Below, piece after piece: positions 8,114-15,178 of a stretch of 64,000 bases of DNA. This stretch comes from GCA-003244245 sp036378735 (GTDB lineage: Bacteria; Actinomycetota; Actinomycetes; Mycobacteriales; Pseudonocardiaceae), in NCBI GenBank assembly GCA_036378735.1, contig DASUVX010000080.1, positions 28,581-92,580 of the forward strand, read 5' to 3'. Under the pieces are notes generated by a model. The model was not told the DNA's origin. It did not search any database and saw only the letters and a program-made list of their open reading frames with translations. Position 1 is the first letter of the stretch; each line of letters starts with the position of its first letter. The position numbers were made by a program, and so were the translations under genes.

Positions 8114-8530
8114 ATGAACGTGCACGGCAACCTGCTGGGACCCAACCCGACGTTGCTACCCGAGCAACCCGATGCCGACGCGGCTCTCGAAGCGGCGAAC
8201 GATCCGTCGACAGTGGCTGCGGCGTACCCCGAGTTCTCCGCCGCGTGGGCGGCGCTGGCGGTACGGGCTCTCGACGAGGGAGACGCCGTGGCGGGCTATG
8301 CCTTCGCCCGCACCGGCTACCACCGCGGTCTGGACCAGCTTCGCCGCGCTGGTTGGAAGGGTCACGGACCGGTGCCGTGGTCGCACCGACCCAACCGAGG
8401 CTTCCTCCGGGCACTCGCCGCGTTAGCCCGCGCGGCCGCCGAAATCGGCGAGGATCCCGAGGCTCTGCGGTGCCGGGAGTTCCTGGACGAATGTGATCCC
8501 GCCGCGGCTGGGGCCTTGGGACTGGAGTGA
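8114..8530 (+). CDS. DUF3151 domain protein
   Basis: This 138-residue acidic, alanine-rich, largely helical soluble protein begins MNVHGNLLGPNPTLLPEQP and contains AYPEFSAAWAALAVRAL and YAFARTGYHRGLDQLRRAGW. These features fit the actinobacterial DUF3151 family, encoded downstream of class II aldolase genes in mycobacteria and relatives. A TPR-like helical fold is plausible from the amphipathic repeats. It follows fba after 107 bases on the same strand. No function is established. Confidence 0.85.
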   Translation: MNVHGNLLGPNPTLLPEQPDADAALEAANDPSTVAAAYPEFSAAWAALAVRALDEGDAVAGYAFARTGYHRGLDQLRRAGWKGHGPVPWSHRPNRGFLRALAALARAAAEIGEDPEALRCREFLDECDPAAAGALGLE

Positions 8531-8555
8531 CCGCAAGTCCGGCCCGACCATCCAG

Positions 8556-8592
8556 TCGCGACACACCGGGCACCAGGGCGCGACACGCGCGG
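8556..8592. repeat. CGCGACACAC-type interspersed repeat, about two units
   Basis: Two partial units reading CGCGACACACCGGGCACCAG then GCGCGACACGCGCGG lie between DUF3151 and the convergent gene at 8595. The same unit recurs at 20679, 23193, 47107 and 60254. Confidence 0.75.
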
Positions 8593-8594
8593 GG

Positions 8595-9245
8595 TTAGTG
8601 GGGGCTGCGAATCAGGTGCCAGTCCTCGGTGTGGCGGTACCAGGTCCAGCGGTCAGTCGTCCGAGCTGCAACGCCGTCGCGCCACACGCCGGTCGGCCGG
8701 CAACCCAGCTGCACGGCACGTCCCGCAGCATGCCGAACCCGGTGCAACGGGAGCCCGCGGCGCACGACCCGGACGACGAGCCCGAATTCACGGTCCGGCG
8801 TCACCTCCAACCGCGTGGCGCGCCCACGCAGCACTACCTCGTCGTCGCAGTAGGCGACCCCGTCCAGTGGCGCCACCACACCGCGCCCGACCAGCACGCC
8901 ACCTGCATCGTCACGTAGTAAGGGGACCGAATCCGGCTCGCCGTAGCGCGCGAGCGCCGCCGCCGCCGCGGGCGCGATCGGCAGGTCCCAGAGCCGCGCC
9001 ACTGCCGAGTTGGCCTCCGCCGGCACGAAGCCCACCGGCACCGTCGCCAGGGCCTCGGTGCGTAGCAACCGCAGCAGCACAGCGGCGAGGTCGGCGTCGG
9101 TGCCGCAGACCACCAAGCGTCGACCGTCGAGGTCGGCCAGCAGTGCGTCGAGTTCCTCGCGCCCCGGACGAGCCGGCACCGCCGTTACTGGTTCAGGCCC
9201 GGGCCAGCGGGCAGACCCGCAGGTCAGCACCACAGCCTCAACCAC
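8595..9245 (-). CDS. Conserved actinobacterial hypothetical protein divergent from purA
   Basis: This 216-residue soluble protein is of unknown function. It has a Rossmann-like start (VVEAVVLTCGSARW), then RRLVVCGTDADLAAVLLRLL, and ends TTDRWTWYRHTEDWHLIRSP. An early segment about a partner-type nucleotide-binding fold is only suggestive. It sits back-to-back with purA, the same position as an uncharacterised about 215-residue gene beside purA in mycobacteria. The GTG at 9245 is chosen because an AGGGGG ribosome-binding site precedes it by five bases; the same frame runs on upstream but only antisense to purA. An alternative GTG is at 9251. Confidence 0.75.
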   Translation of the reverse strand: MVEAVVLTCGSARWPGPEPVTAVPARPGREELDALLADLDGRRLVVCGTDADLAAVLLRLLRTEALATVPVGFVPAEANSAVARLWDLPIAPAAAAALARYGEPDSVPLLRDDAGGVLVGRGVVAPLDGVAYCDDEVVLRGRATRLEVTPDREFGLVVRVVRRGLPLHRVRHAAGRAVQLGCRPTGVWRDGVAARTTDRWTWYRHTEDWHLIRSPH

Positions 9246-9308
9246 ATTCACCCCCTGGAGGTCTACGCTCGCCTCGGTGCGCCCGAACCGACCACAGTGG
9301 AGTACCAC

Positions 9309-10592
9309 ATGCCGGCGATCGTGCTGATCGGCGCCCAATGGGGCGACGAGGGCAAAGGTAAGGCCACTGACCTGCTCGGCGAGCGGGCCCAGTGGGTGGT
9401 GCGCTACCAGGGCGGCAACAACGCAGGCCACACCGTGGTGCTGCCCAATGGGCAGGACTTCGCGCTGCACCTCATCCCATCGGGAATCCTCACCCCTGGT
9501 GTGACCAACGTCATCGGTAACGGCGTGGTGGTGGACCCCGGCGTGCTGCTCGACGAGCTGGCTGGGCTGGAAGCGCGAAACGTGGACACGACGCGACTGC
9601 TCATCTCCGCAGACGCGCATCTGATCATGCCGTACCACGTCGAGATCGATCGTGTCACCGAGCGTTACCTCGGCAAATCAAAGATCGGCACGACCGGGCG
9701 CGGTATCGGACCGGCCTACCAGGACAAGGTGGCCCGGGTGGGGGTACGGGCGCAGGACCTGCTGGACGAGAAAATCCTGCGGCAGAAAGTCGAGGTCGCG
9801 CTGGAATTCAAGAACCAGGTCCTGATCAAGGTCTACAACAGGCGGGCGCTGGACGCCGAGCAGGTGGTGGACACCGTACTCGATCAGGGCGCCCACTTCG
9901 CCCACCGGATCGCCGACACCCGGCTGGTCCTCGACCAGGCGCTGCGCCGTGGCGAGACCGTGCTGCTGGAAGGCAGCCAGGGCACCCTGCTCGACGTCGA
10001 CCACGGCACCTATCCTTTCGTCACCTCGTCCAACCCGACAGCGGGCGGCGCCTGCGCCGGCGCAGGCATCGGGCCCACGAAGATCAGCGCCGTGGTGGGG
10101 ATCCTTAAGGCGTACACCACCCGGGTCGGCTCCGGCCCGTTCCCCACCGAGCTGCATGACGCCATGGGCGAGCGGTTGCGCAAGGCTGGGGGCGAGGTCG
10201 GCGTCACCACCGGGCGAGCCCGGCGGGTCGGTTGGTTCGACGCGGTGATCGGGCGATACGCGGCCCGGGTGAACGGAATCACCGACTTCTTCCTGACCAA
10301 GCTCGACGTGCTGTCCGGGCTGGACACCGTGCCGGTCTGCGTGGCCTACGAGGTCGACGGTCGGCGTACTGAGGAGATGCCGATGACCCAGACTGACGTC
10401 CACCACGCCGTCCCGGTATACGAGGAGCTGCCCGGCTGGTGGGAGGACCTGTCCCGGTGCCGCACCCTCGATGAACTGCCGCTCAACGCGCGCGCCTACG
10501 TAGCCCGGTTGGAGCAGCTGTGCGGAGCCCGCATCTCAGCGATCGGAGTCGGCCCCGGCCGCGACCAAACGATCACCCTCCACGATCTCTAA
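9309..10592 (+). CDS. purA: Adenylosuccinate synthetase
   Basis: This 427-residue enzyme condenses IMP with aspartate using GTP to form adenylosuccinate, the first committed step to AMP. It starts MPAIVLIGAQWGDEGKGKAT with the GTP-binding loop GDEGKGK, then QGGNNAGHTVV. The catalytic and IMP-binding segments STTGRGIGP-like (KIGTTGRGIGPAYQDK), EGSQGTLLDVDHGTYPFVTS and VGWFDAVIGRYA are present, as is KLDVLSGLDTVPVC. Length is typical. GGAG ahead of the ATG at 9309 supports this start over the in-frame ATG at 9297. Its product is the substrate of PurB, encoded at 23347. Confidence 0.97.
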   Translation: MPAIVLIGAQWGDEGKGKATDLLGERAQWVVRYQGGNNAGHTVVLPNGQDFALHLIPSGILTPGVTNVIGNGVVVDPGVLLDELAGLEARNVDTTRLLISADAHLIMPYHVEIDRVTERYLGKSKIGTTGRGIGPAYQDKVARVGVRAQDLLDEKILRQKVEVALEFKNQVLIKVYNRRALDAEQVVDTVLDQGAHFAHRIADTRLVLDQALRRGETVLLEGSQGTLLDVDHGTYPFVTSSNPTAGGACAGAGIGPTKISAVVGILKAYTTRVGSGPFPTELHDAMGERLRKAGGEVGVTTGRARRVGWFDAVIGRYAARVNGITDFFLTKLDVLSGLDTVPVCVAYEVDGRRTEEMPMTQTDVHHAVPVYEELPGWWEDLSRCRTLDELPLNARAYVARLEQLCGARISAIGVGPGRDQTITLHDL

Positions 10593-10593
10593 T

Positions 10594-10658
10594 CCCCGAC
10601 ATGGAGACATATCGGGGTCAGGAGGGCCTCAAAACCCCGATATGTCTCCATGTCGGGG
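10594..10658. repeat. 65-bp palindromic interspersed repeat, copy A
   Basis: Two perfectly complementary 25-base arms (10594-10618 and 10634-10658), with CCCGACATGGAGACATATCG at the core of the left arm, flank a 15-base loop. It lies two bases after the purA stop codon, facing the convergent antiporter gene, so it may also act as a bidirectional terminator, though it lacks a T-run. Other copies are at 37109, 49126 and 53611. Confidence 0.9.
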
Positions 10659-10679
10659 TTGGGGCGGCGGGGGACGGGC

Positions 10680-12263
10680 TTAGCGGGTGAGCATGGCTTC
10701 TTCTAGGTCCAGGTCACGCAGGGTGCGGGAGAGGACTTCGTCATTGATGCGCCCGGCGTCGCGCAATCCCACCAGCGTTTCCCGTTCGGCGGCGAGCATC
10801 TCCAGCCGCAACCGGCGGTAGATGACGCTGGGGGCCTCGCCGAGTTCGGTTTCCGGACGCCCGAGCCGCTCCCAGACACTGTGACTACGGTGCTCGGCGA
10901 GCCTGCGTAACCGGGCGGTCACCGAGTCCGGCGCCCCGTCCGAGGCGGTCTCCAGCCGCTCCAGCGCGGCCTGCGTCGCGGCATGGACGGCGTCGGCTTC
11001 GGCCAGCGCGTCCTGGAAGGACTCGCGACCCTCGACGCCGAGGCGGCGGATCACCCACGGCAATGTGAGGCCGTGCAGCAGCAGGGTTGCCACGGTGACG
11101 CAGAACGCCAAGAAGATGATCTCGGGACGGCCCGGGAACGGGGCGCCGGAGTCGGTGACCCGCGGCACCGCCGAGGCCGCGGCCAGCGTGACCACTCCCC
11201 GCATCCCCGCCCAGGAGATCACCGCCGGAACTTGCCACCGCGGCGCCGGGTCCCGGGTACGCACCCGGCGCGACAGCAGCCGAGGCAGGTACGTCGCCGG
11301 GAAAACCCACACCACCCTTGCCAGCACCGCCGTCGCGATCACCGCCGCCGCGGCGATCAGCAGCGGGCCGACAGCACCTACGCCGCGGACCACGGCCGGT
11401 AGTTGCAGGCCGATCAGCGCAAAGACGAACGCCTCGAGCACCGTGTCCGCGGACTGCCACACCGCCTGGTCCAGCAGCCGGGTGGCGTAGCCGGCCTGCG
11501 GCGCATGGTGGCCCAGGTACAACCCGGTCATTACCACTGCGAGCACTCCTGAGCTGTGCACCTGCTCCGCCAGGGCGTACGCGGCGAAGGGCACCACCAG
11601 GCCCAAAGCGCTTTCCAATTTGGGCTCGCGCAGTCGCAGCCGCACCTGGTGCACCACCCGGCCGAGCACCGCGCCCAGCACCACGCCGCCGGCTGCGGTG
11701 AGCACGAACCCACCGAGCCCGGACCACAGCGAGAACCCAGTTCCCACACCGGCGGCCACCGCGACGCGCAGCGCGGTCAACGCGGTGGCGTCGTTGAACA
11801 AGCTCTCCCCGGTCAGCAGCGTCATCACCCGGCGGGGCAGCCCCAGGCGCCGGCCAATCGCCACCGCGGCCACCGCGTCCGGCGGGGCGACCACCGCCGC
11901 CAACGCCAGCGCGGAGGGCAGCGGCAGGCCGGGCACCAGCCACCAGGCGACCAGCCCGACGCACACGGTGCTGAACAGGACCAATCCCACAGCGAGCAAT
12001 CCGATCGGCCGGATGTTCGCCCTGATCTGGATGGCCGAGCTGTCCAGCGCCGCGGAGTACAGCAGCGGCGGCAAGATCCCGTATAGCACCAGGTCCGGGT
12101 CGAGCTCATAGTTCGGTACGCCGGGGATCGCGGAGATGGCCAACCCCGCGACGACTAGCGTGAGCGGTGCGGGGACGCGCAACCGGCGACTCACCGCGGT
12201 CACCAGAAGTGCGCCTAGTACGAGCAGGATCAGCCGCATACCGTCCATGAGGTCAGCATGCAC
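10680..12263 (-). CDS. CPA1-family Na+(K+)/H+ antiporter
   Basis: This 527-residue membrane protein has about 12 predicted helices in residues 8-405, followed by a soluble helical C-terminal domain of about 120 residues (LEAEDAVHAATQ-type, ending DLDLEEAMLTR). Antiporter hallmarks include GILPPLLYSAALD, VVAPPDAVAAVAIGRRLG (the discontinuous-helix region), GESLFNDATALTAL with the ion-binding Asn-Asp pair, and SWAGMRGVVTLAAASAVP. Its role is proton-coupled export of monovalent cations for pH and salt balance. The frame opens with GTG at 12263; an ATG at 12248 (MDGMRL) is an equally likely start. It is divergent from the UBP zinc-finger gene. Confidence 0.92.
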   Translation of the reverse strand: MHADLMDGMRLILLVLGALLVTAVSRRLRVPAPLTLVVAGLAISAIPGVPNYELDPDLVLYGILPPLLYSAALDSSAIQIRANIRPIGLLAVGLVLFSTVCVGLVAWWLVPGLPLPSALALAAVVAPPDAVAAVAIGRRLGLPRRVMTLLTGESLFNDATALTALRVAVAAGVGTGFSLWSGLGGFVLTAAGGVVLGAVLGRVVHQVRLRLREPKLESALGLVVPFAAYALAEQVHSSGVLAVVMTGLYLGHHAPQAGYATRLLDQAVWQSADTVLEAFVFALIGLQLPAVVRGVGAVGPLLIAAAAVIATAVLARVVWVFPATYLPRLLSRRVRTRDPAPRWQVPAVISWAGMRGVVTLAAASAVPRVTDSGAPFPGRPEIIFLAFCVTVATLLLHGLTLPWVIRRLGVEGRESFQDALAEADAVHAATQAALERLETASDGAPDSVTARLRRLAEHRSHSVWERLGRPETELGEAPSVIYRRLRLEMLAAERETLVGLRDAGRINDEVLSRTLRDLDLEEAMLTR

Positions 12264-12276
12264 CGGGAACTAGTCG

Positions 12277-12540
12277 ATGATCTGTGAACATGTGGCGCAG
12301 CTACCCGACCCGGCTCCGGAGCCGCCCCAGCCGGCGAGCTGCGAAGACTGTAGAGCGCTGGGCGAGTCGGTGTGGGCCCATCTCCGGATGTGCTTGACCT
12401 GCGGGCACATTGCCTGCTGCGATTCCAGCCCGCACCGGCACGCTACGGCGCACTACGTCCGCTGTGAGCACCCGGTGATGCGCTCCGCCGAGCCTGGCGA
12501 AAGCTGGCGCTGGTGCTACCCCGATCAACGCCTGGTCTGA
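12277..12540 (+). CDS. UBP-type zinc-finger protein
   Basis: This 87-residue protein is dominated by one UBP zinc finger: CEDCRALGESVWAHLRMCLTC, then GHIACCDSSPHRHATAHY and HPVMRS, with Cys/His ligands spaced as in the domain that binds ubiquitin tails in eukaryotes. Stand-alone bacterial versions of this length are common in actinobacteria, often beside ion transporters, as here. The ligand in bacteria is unknown. It is followed by a strong hairpin at 12559-12606. Confidence 0.9.
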   Translation: MICEHVAQLPDPAPEPPQPASCEDCRALGESVWAHLRMCLTCGHIACCDSSPHRHATAHYVRCEHPVMRSAEPGESWRWCYPDQRLV

Positions 12541-12558
12541 GCGGGGCGGTGCACTTCT

Positions 12559-12606
12559 GTCGCCGAGTTCGACGCCAGAGCTGCTCAGGGCGTCGAACTC
12601 GGCGAC
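12559..12606. terminator. 18-bp-stem hairpin, putative bidirectional terminator
   Basis: Perfect arms GTCGCCGAGTTCGACGCC and its complement surround a 12-base loop between the convergent UBP and cysteine-rich genes. It lacks a long T-run, as usual in high-GC actinobacteria. The arm core (GAACTCGGCGAC) resembles the ends of the elements at 39363 and 63085. Confidence 0.7.
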
Positions 12607-12622
12607 GTCAGGATTGTGCGGA

Positions 12623-12832
12623 TCAGACGACGGTGTCCAGTGCTCCGCTCTTGGCTTGGGCGAGCAGGTCGCCGAACTGCGCGGCGCTCATCCGGACCCG
12701 GGAGCCGAAGTCGTCGGTGAGCACGACGCGCTGCTCGGGCGGGGCGGATTCATCGACGAACAGTTGCGGGCAGCCGCAGTCACACTGGTTACAGAAGGTG
12801 GCGAGCGGCTGGGCGGTGGATATGTCGAACAT
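12623..12832 (-). CDS. Small cysteine-rich protein of unknown function
   Basis: This 69-residue protein starts MFDISTAQPLATFCNQCDCG and contains CNQCDCGCPQLFVD (four Cys in eight residues), followed by RVVLTDDFGSRVRMSAAQFG and an amphipathic helix ending GALDTVV. The ATG at 12832 has a strong GGAGG six bases upstream, so the gene is very likely real despite its size. It is divergent, by 69 bases, from an XRE/TPR regulator followed by a methyltransferase. Similar short proteins with an ATFC...CP pattern occur beside such regulators in actinomycetes, to my recollection. The Cys cluster could bind metal or be modified; neither is shown. Confidence 0.72.
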   Translation of the reverse strand: MFDISTAQPLATFCNQCDCGCPQLFVDESAPPEQRVVLTDDFGSRVRMSAAQFGDLLAQAKSGALDTVV

Positions 12833-12901
12833 GGTGCACCTCCGGTGTCGTTGCCTGACCATCCGAAAGTACTGGCGTAGCTACACTGCGCAGGACCCCT
12901 C

Positions 12902-14230
12902 ATGGTGTGGCACCTGGCCCTTGACAGGTATTCGGAGCACGCCTTGGCTACGTACACCAACTTGCTGACTGACCCGGTGGCGCGACGCGCGCTGGCTTAC
13001 CGCGACATTGGTGCCGTGTATCGCATGCTGCGCGACGCCGGGGTGAGCCAGGCCAGCATCGCGCTCGCGACCGGGCAGAAACAGTCGGAAGTCTCCGAGA
13101 TCATCTCTGGCCGTCAGGTGCAGTCGGTTGTCCTGCTGGAGCGGATTGCGGACGGGCTGGGTGTACCCCGCGGTTGGATGGGGCTGGCGTATGAACCAGA
13201 CCAAGTGTCGGTAGTGCAGGAGGATTCGCAGACCGGCGACCTCAGTGATGCCAACCTGCTCCGCCATGCCGTCACCGTGCTGCGGGGCAAGCCAGTGCTC
13301 GGTCTCGCTGATCCGATCCAGGTCAGGAATACCCCGACCCCGGTACCACGTCGAGTAGGTGCGTTCGATATCGCTCAGCTAGCGGCAACCACCAAGCGGC
13401 TCGGCCAGCTTGGCCATGACCTCGGTGGTGTCCCGATAATCAACGCTCTTGACGCGCATGCGCAGGCTGCCGAGGCACTGCTTAGTGCCACCATGCCGGA
13501 GCTGGTCAGGAGACAGCTGCTCGTGGCGTTGTCCGATGTGCACAGAACTGCCGCGGCTGCCGCCTCGGGTGCCGGGCTGCGCGACTCGGCCCGGGAACAT
13601 CATGTCCGCAGCATGGACTGCGCTGGAGAAGCGGGCGACATGCTCCGAGCCGTGGTCGCTCTCAACGGTTTGGGCCGGCTGGAGCTCGACGTCGGGCAGC
13701 CAAACGAGGCCCTGAAGTTGTTTCAGCTCGGTGCGGCGGCCGCGTGCGGCGCGCTGGCTCGCTTCAGGCTGGAGTACGACTGCGCCTACGCCCTGGCGCT
13801 GCTTGGAGCGACTAGCGAGGCCATCGCTGCCTTGCGTCGGGCCGAGGACTCCTACAACGTCGCCAGCGACGAACCTCCGCCGTGGGACCATTTTGACGCC
13901 GCCAATCCGCACGTGGAGGGGTGCACCTATTTCGTCTTGGGCCGTTTTGACCGGGCGACGCGAGCCCTGTCCGCCGCAACAGACAGGATGAGCCACGCCT
14001 TGGGTTGCACGGTGGCCAACTCCGGCCTACTGGCCGCGGCGCAGCTGCGCGGTGGTGACCTCGGAGCAGGGCTGCGCACTGCACAGCAGGTGATGGGGTT
14101 GGCCAAGCGCCTGCGGTCGGTGTCGATTCAGAACAATCTGGCGCCGTTGCAGGAAGCCGCGGTGGCTCGGCGGGACTCGGCCTGCCAGGACCTGGCACGC
14201 GAAGTGGCGATACTGCGCAGCGCGGCATGA
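12902..14230 (+). CDS. XRE-family helix-turn-helix regulator with TPR-like C-terminal domain
   Basis: This 442-residue protein has an N-terminal XRE helix-turn-helix at about residues 34-85 (MLRDAGVSQASIALATGQKQ, SEVSEIISGRQV, then IADGLGVPRGWMGLAYE), a linker, and an all-helical region (residues about 155-440) rich in TPR-like pairs such as MLRAVVALNGLGRLELDVGQ and EALKLFQLGAAAACGALARF. This architecture is common in actinomycetes, where the TPR part is thought to bind a peptide or protein signal. It starts 69 bases from the divergent cysteine-rich gene and its stop overlaps the methyltransferase start by four bases (ATGA). Autoregulation of the divergent pair is plausible. Confidence 0.88.
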   Translation: MVWHLALDRYSEHALATYTNLLTDPVARRALAYRDIGAVYRMLRDAGVSQASIALATGQKQSEVSEIISGRQVQSVVLLERIADGLGVPRGWMGLAYEPDQVSVVQEDSQTGDLSDANLLRHAVTVLRGKPVLGLADPIQVRNTPTPVPRRVGAFDIAQLAATTKRLGQLGHDLGGVPIINALDAHAQAAEALLSATMPELVRRQLLVALSDVHRTAAAAASGAGLRDSAREHHVRSMDCAGEAGDMLRAVVALNGLGRLELDVGQPNEALKLFQLGAAAACGALARFRLEYDCAYALALLGATSEAIAALRRAEDSYNVASDEPPPWDHFDAANPHVEGCTYFVLGRFDRATRALSAATDRMSHALGCTVANSGLLAAAQLRGGDLGAGLRTAQQVMGLAKRLRSVSIQNNLAPLQEAAVARRDSACQDLAREVAILRSAA

Positions 14231-15021
14231 CTGAGGGCAAAAAAGCTACCGCAAAGCTGTGGGGGTCGGCGGACTACTCCGGTCTCGCGCGGCGGTTGGA
14301 ACCCGCAGCGGATGCGCTGGTCGACGCGGCCGCACCCCAACCCGGCGAGCACGTCCTGGACGTCGCAGCCGGCACCGGCAACGTCGCGATCCGGGCTGCG
14401 GCACGCGGCGCAAAAGTCACCGCAGCCGACATCGCCCCGCGAATGGTGCAGCTGGGCCGGCAGCGCACCGGACACGCAGTCGAGTGGATCGAAGCCGACG
14501 TCGAGGACCTCCCACTATCCGACAACACCATCGACGTGGTGCTGTCCGCCTTCGGCGTGATCTTCGCCCCCCGACCCGAGGTCGCCTTGGCGCAGCTGCG
14601 TCGGGTCCTCAAGCCCGGCGGCCGGCTGGCGCTGACCGCCTGGACGGCCGACGGCTACATAGCCCAGCGGGCTCGCATCATCAAGCAGTTCGTGCCCCCG
14701 GACCCAGCCGCTCCCGACAGCCTGAGCTGGGGAGACCCGGACATCGTGGAACAACGGCTGAGCACCGAGTTCACCGACATCAGCATCGAGCGCCGTTCGC
14801 TGCCCTGGCATTTCGATTCGCCACAGCAGATGACCGCGTTCTACGACGCGCACTCGGCGGCCTACCGGGCCGCCAAGCAGGCGGCCGGAGATCGGGCAGC
14901 GGACATGGCGGCCGCGATCGAGCGGCAGGCGTCCCCCGACGGCGGCTCGGTGCGGTTAGAGGCGACGTACCTGCTGGCGCTGGCGCAGACGCCCGGGTTG
15001 GCTACCGTTACGGACCGCTGA
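14227..15021 (+). CDS. Class I SAM-dependent methyltransferase
   Basis: This 264-residue enzyme has a Rossmann methyltransferase fold. Motif I is VLDVAAGTGNVAIRAAARGA (about residues 42-61); acidic motif II is near VTAADIAPRMVQ; motif III/IV is IEADVEDLPLSDNTIDVVLS; and the post-motif LRRVLKPGGRLALTAWT is present. The pattern resembles the UbiE/COQ5-like and small-molecule methyltransferases. The substrate is unknown. It overlaps the XRE/TPR regulator by four bases and so belongs to the same transcript. Its 3' end overlaps by 14 bases the out-of-frame tail of the convergent GGDEF/EAL gene. Confidence 0.9.
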   Translation: MTEGKKATAKLWGSADYSGLARRLEPAADALVDAAAPQPGEHVLDVAAGTGNVAIRAAARGAKVTAADIAPRMVQLGRQRTGHAVEWIEADVEDLPLSDNTIDVVLSAFGVIFAPRPEVALAQLRRVLKPGGRLALTAWTADGYIAQRARIIKQFVPPDPAAPDSLSWGDPDIVEQRLSTEFTDISIERRSLPWHFDSPQQMTAFYDAHSAAYRAAKQAAGDRAADMAAAIERQASPDGGSVRLEATYLLALAQTPGLATVTDR

Positions 15022-15178
15022 AGCCGGGGTTGGCGGTACTTGAAGGGCCACCAACTGGTAGCGCCGCGCCGCGCCCGGAATCCGCACCGATGTCCCGCCA
15101 CCAGTGCGCCTGGTCCACGGAGTCGATACCGGTCACCACCACGGCTGCGCCCGTGCGGCGGATCAACGGCACCAGTTT
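15008..15178 (-). pseudogene. Out-of-frame continuation of the EAL domain
   Basis: Directly after the three-A run at 15176-15178 (minus strand GCAAACTGG), the next frame reads LVPLIRRTGAAVVVTGID, then SVDQAHWWRDIGADSGRG to a TAA at 15008. This matches the expected last strand, helix and loop of an EAL domain (the AVVAEGVET-type region). It therefore looks like the true C-terminus displaced by loss of one base, either a real mutation or a sequence error. Confidence 0.75.

Noticed and set aside
9246..9638. Upstream extension of the hypothetical gene at 8595-9245
   Set aside because: The extension lies antisense to purA and lacks any family-like sequence; a good ribosome-binding site precedes the GTG at 9245.
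15163..15178. Selenocysteine UGA read-through at the end of the EAL gene
   Set aside because: The TGA follows WCR in a frame that does not continue the domain; a one-base shift explains the sequence better and no SECIS-like hairpin was seen just downstream.
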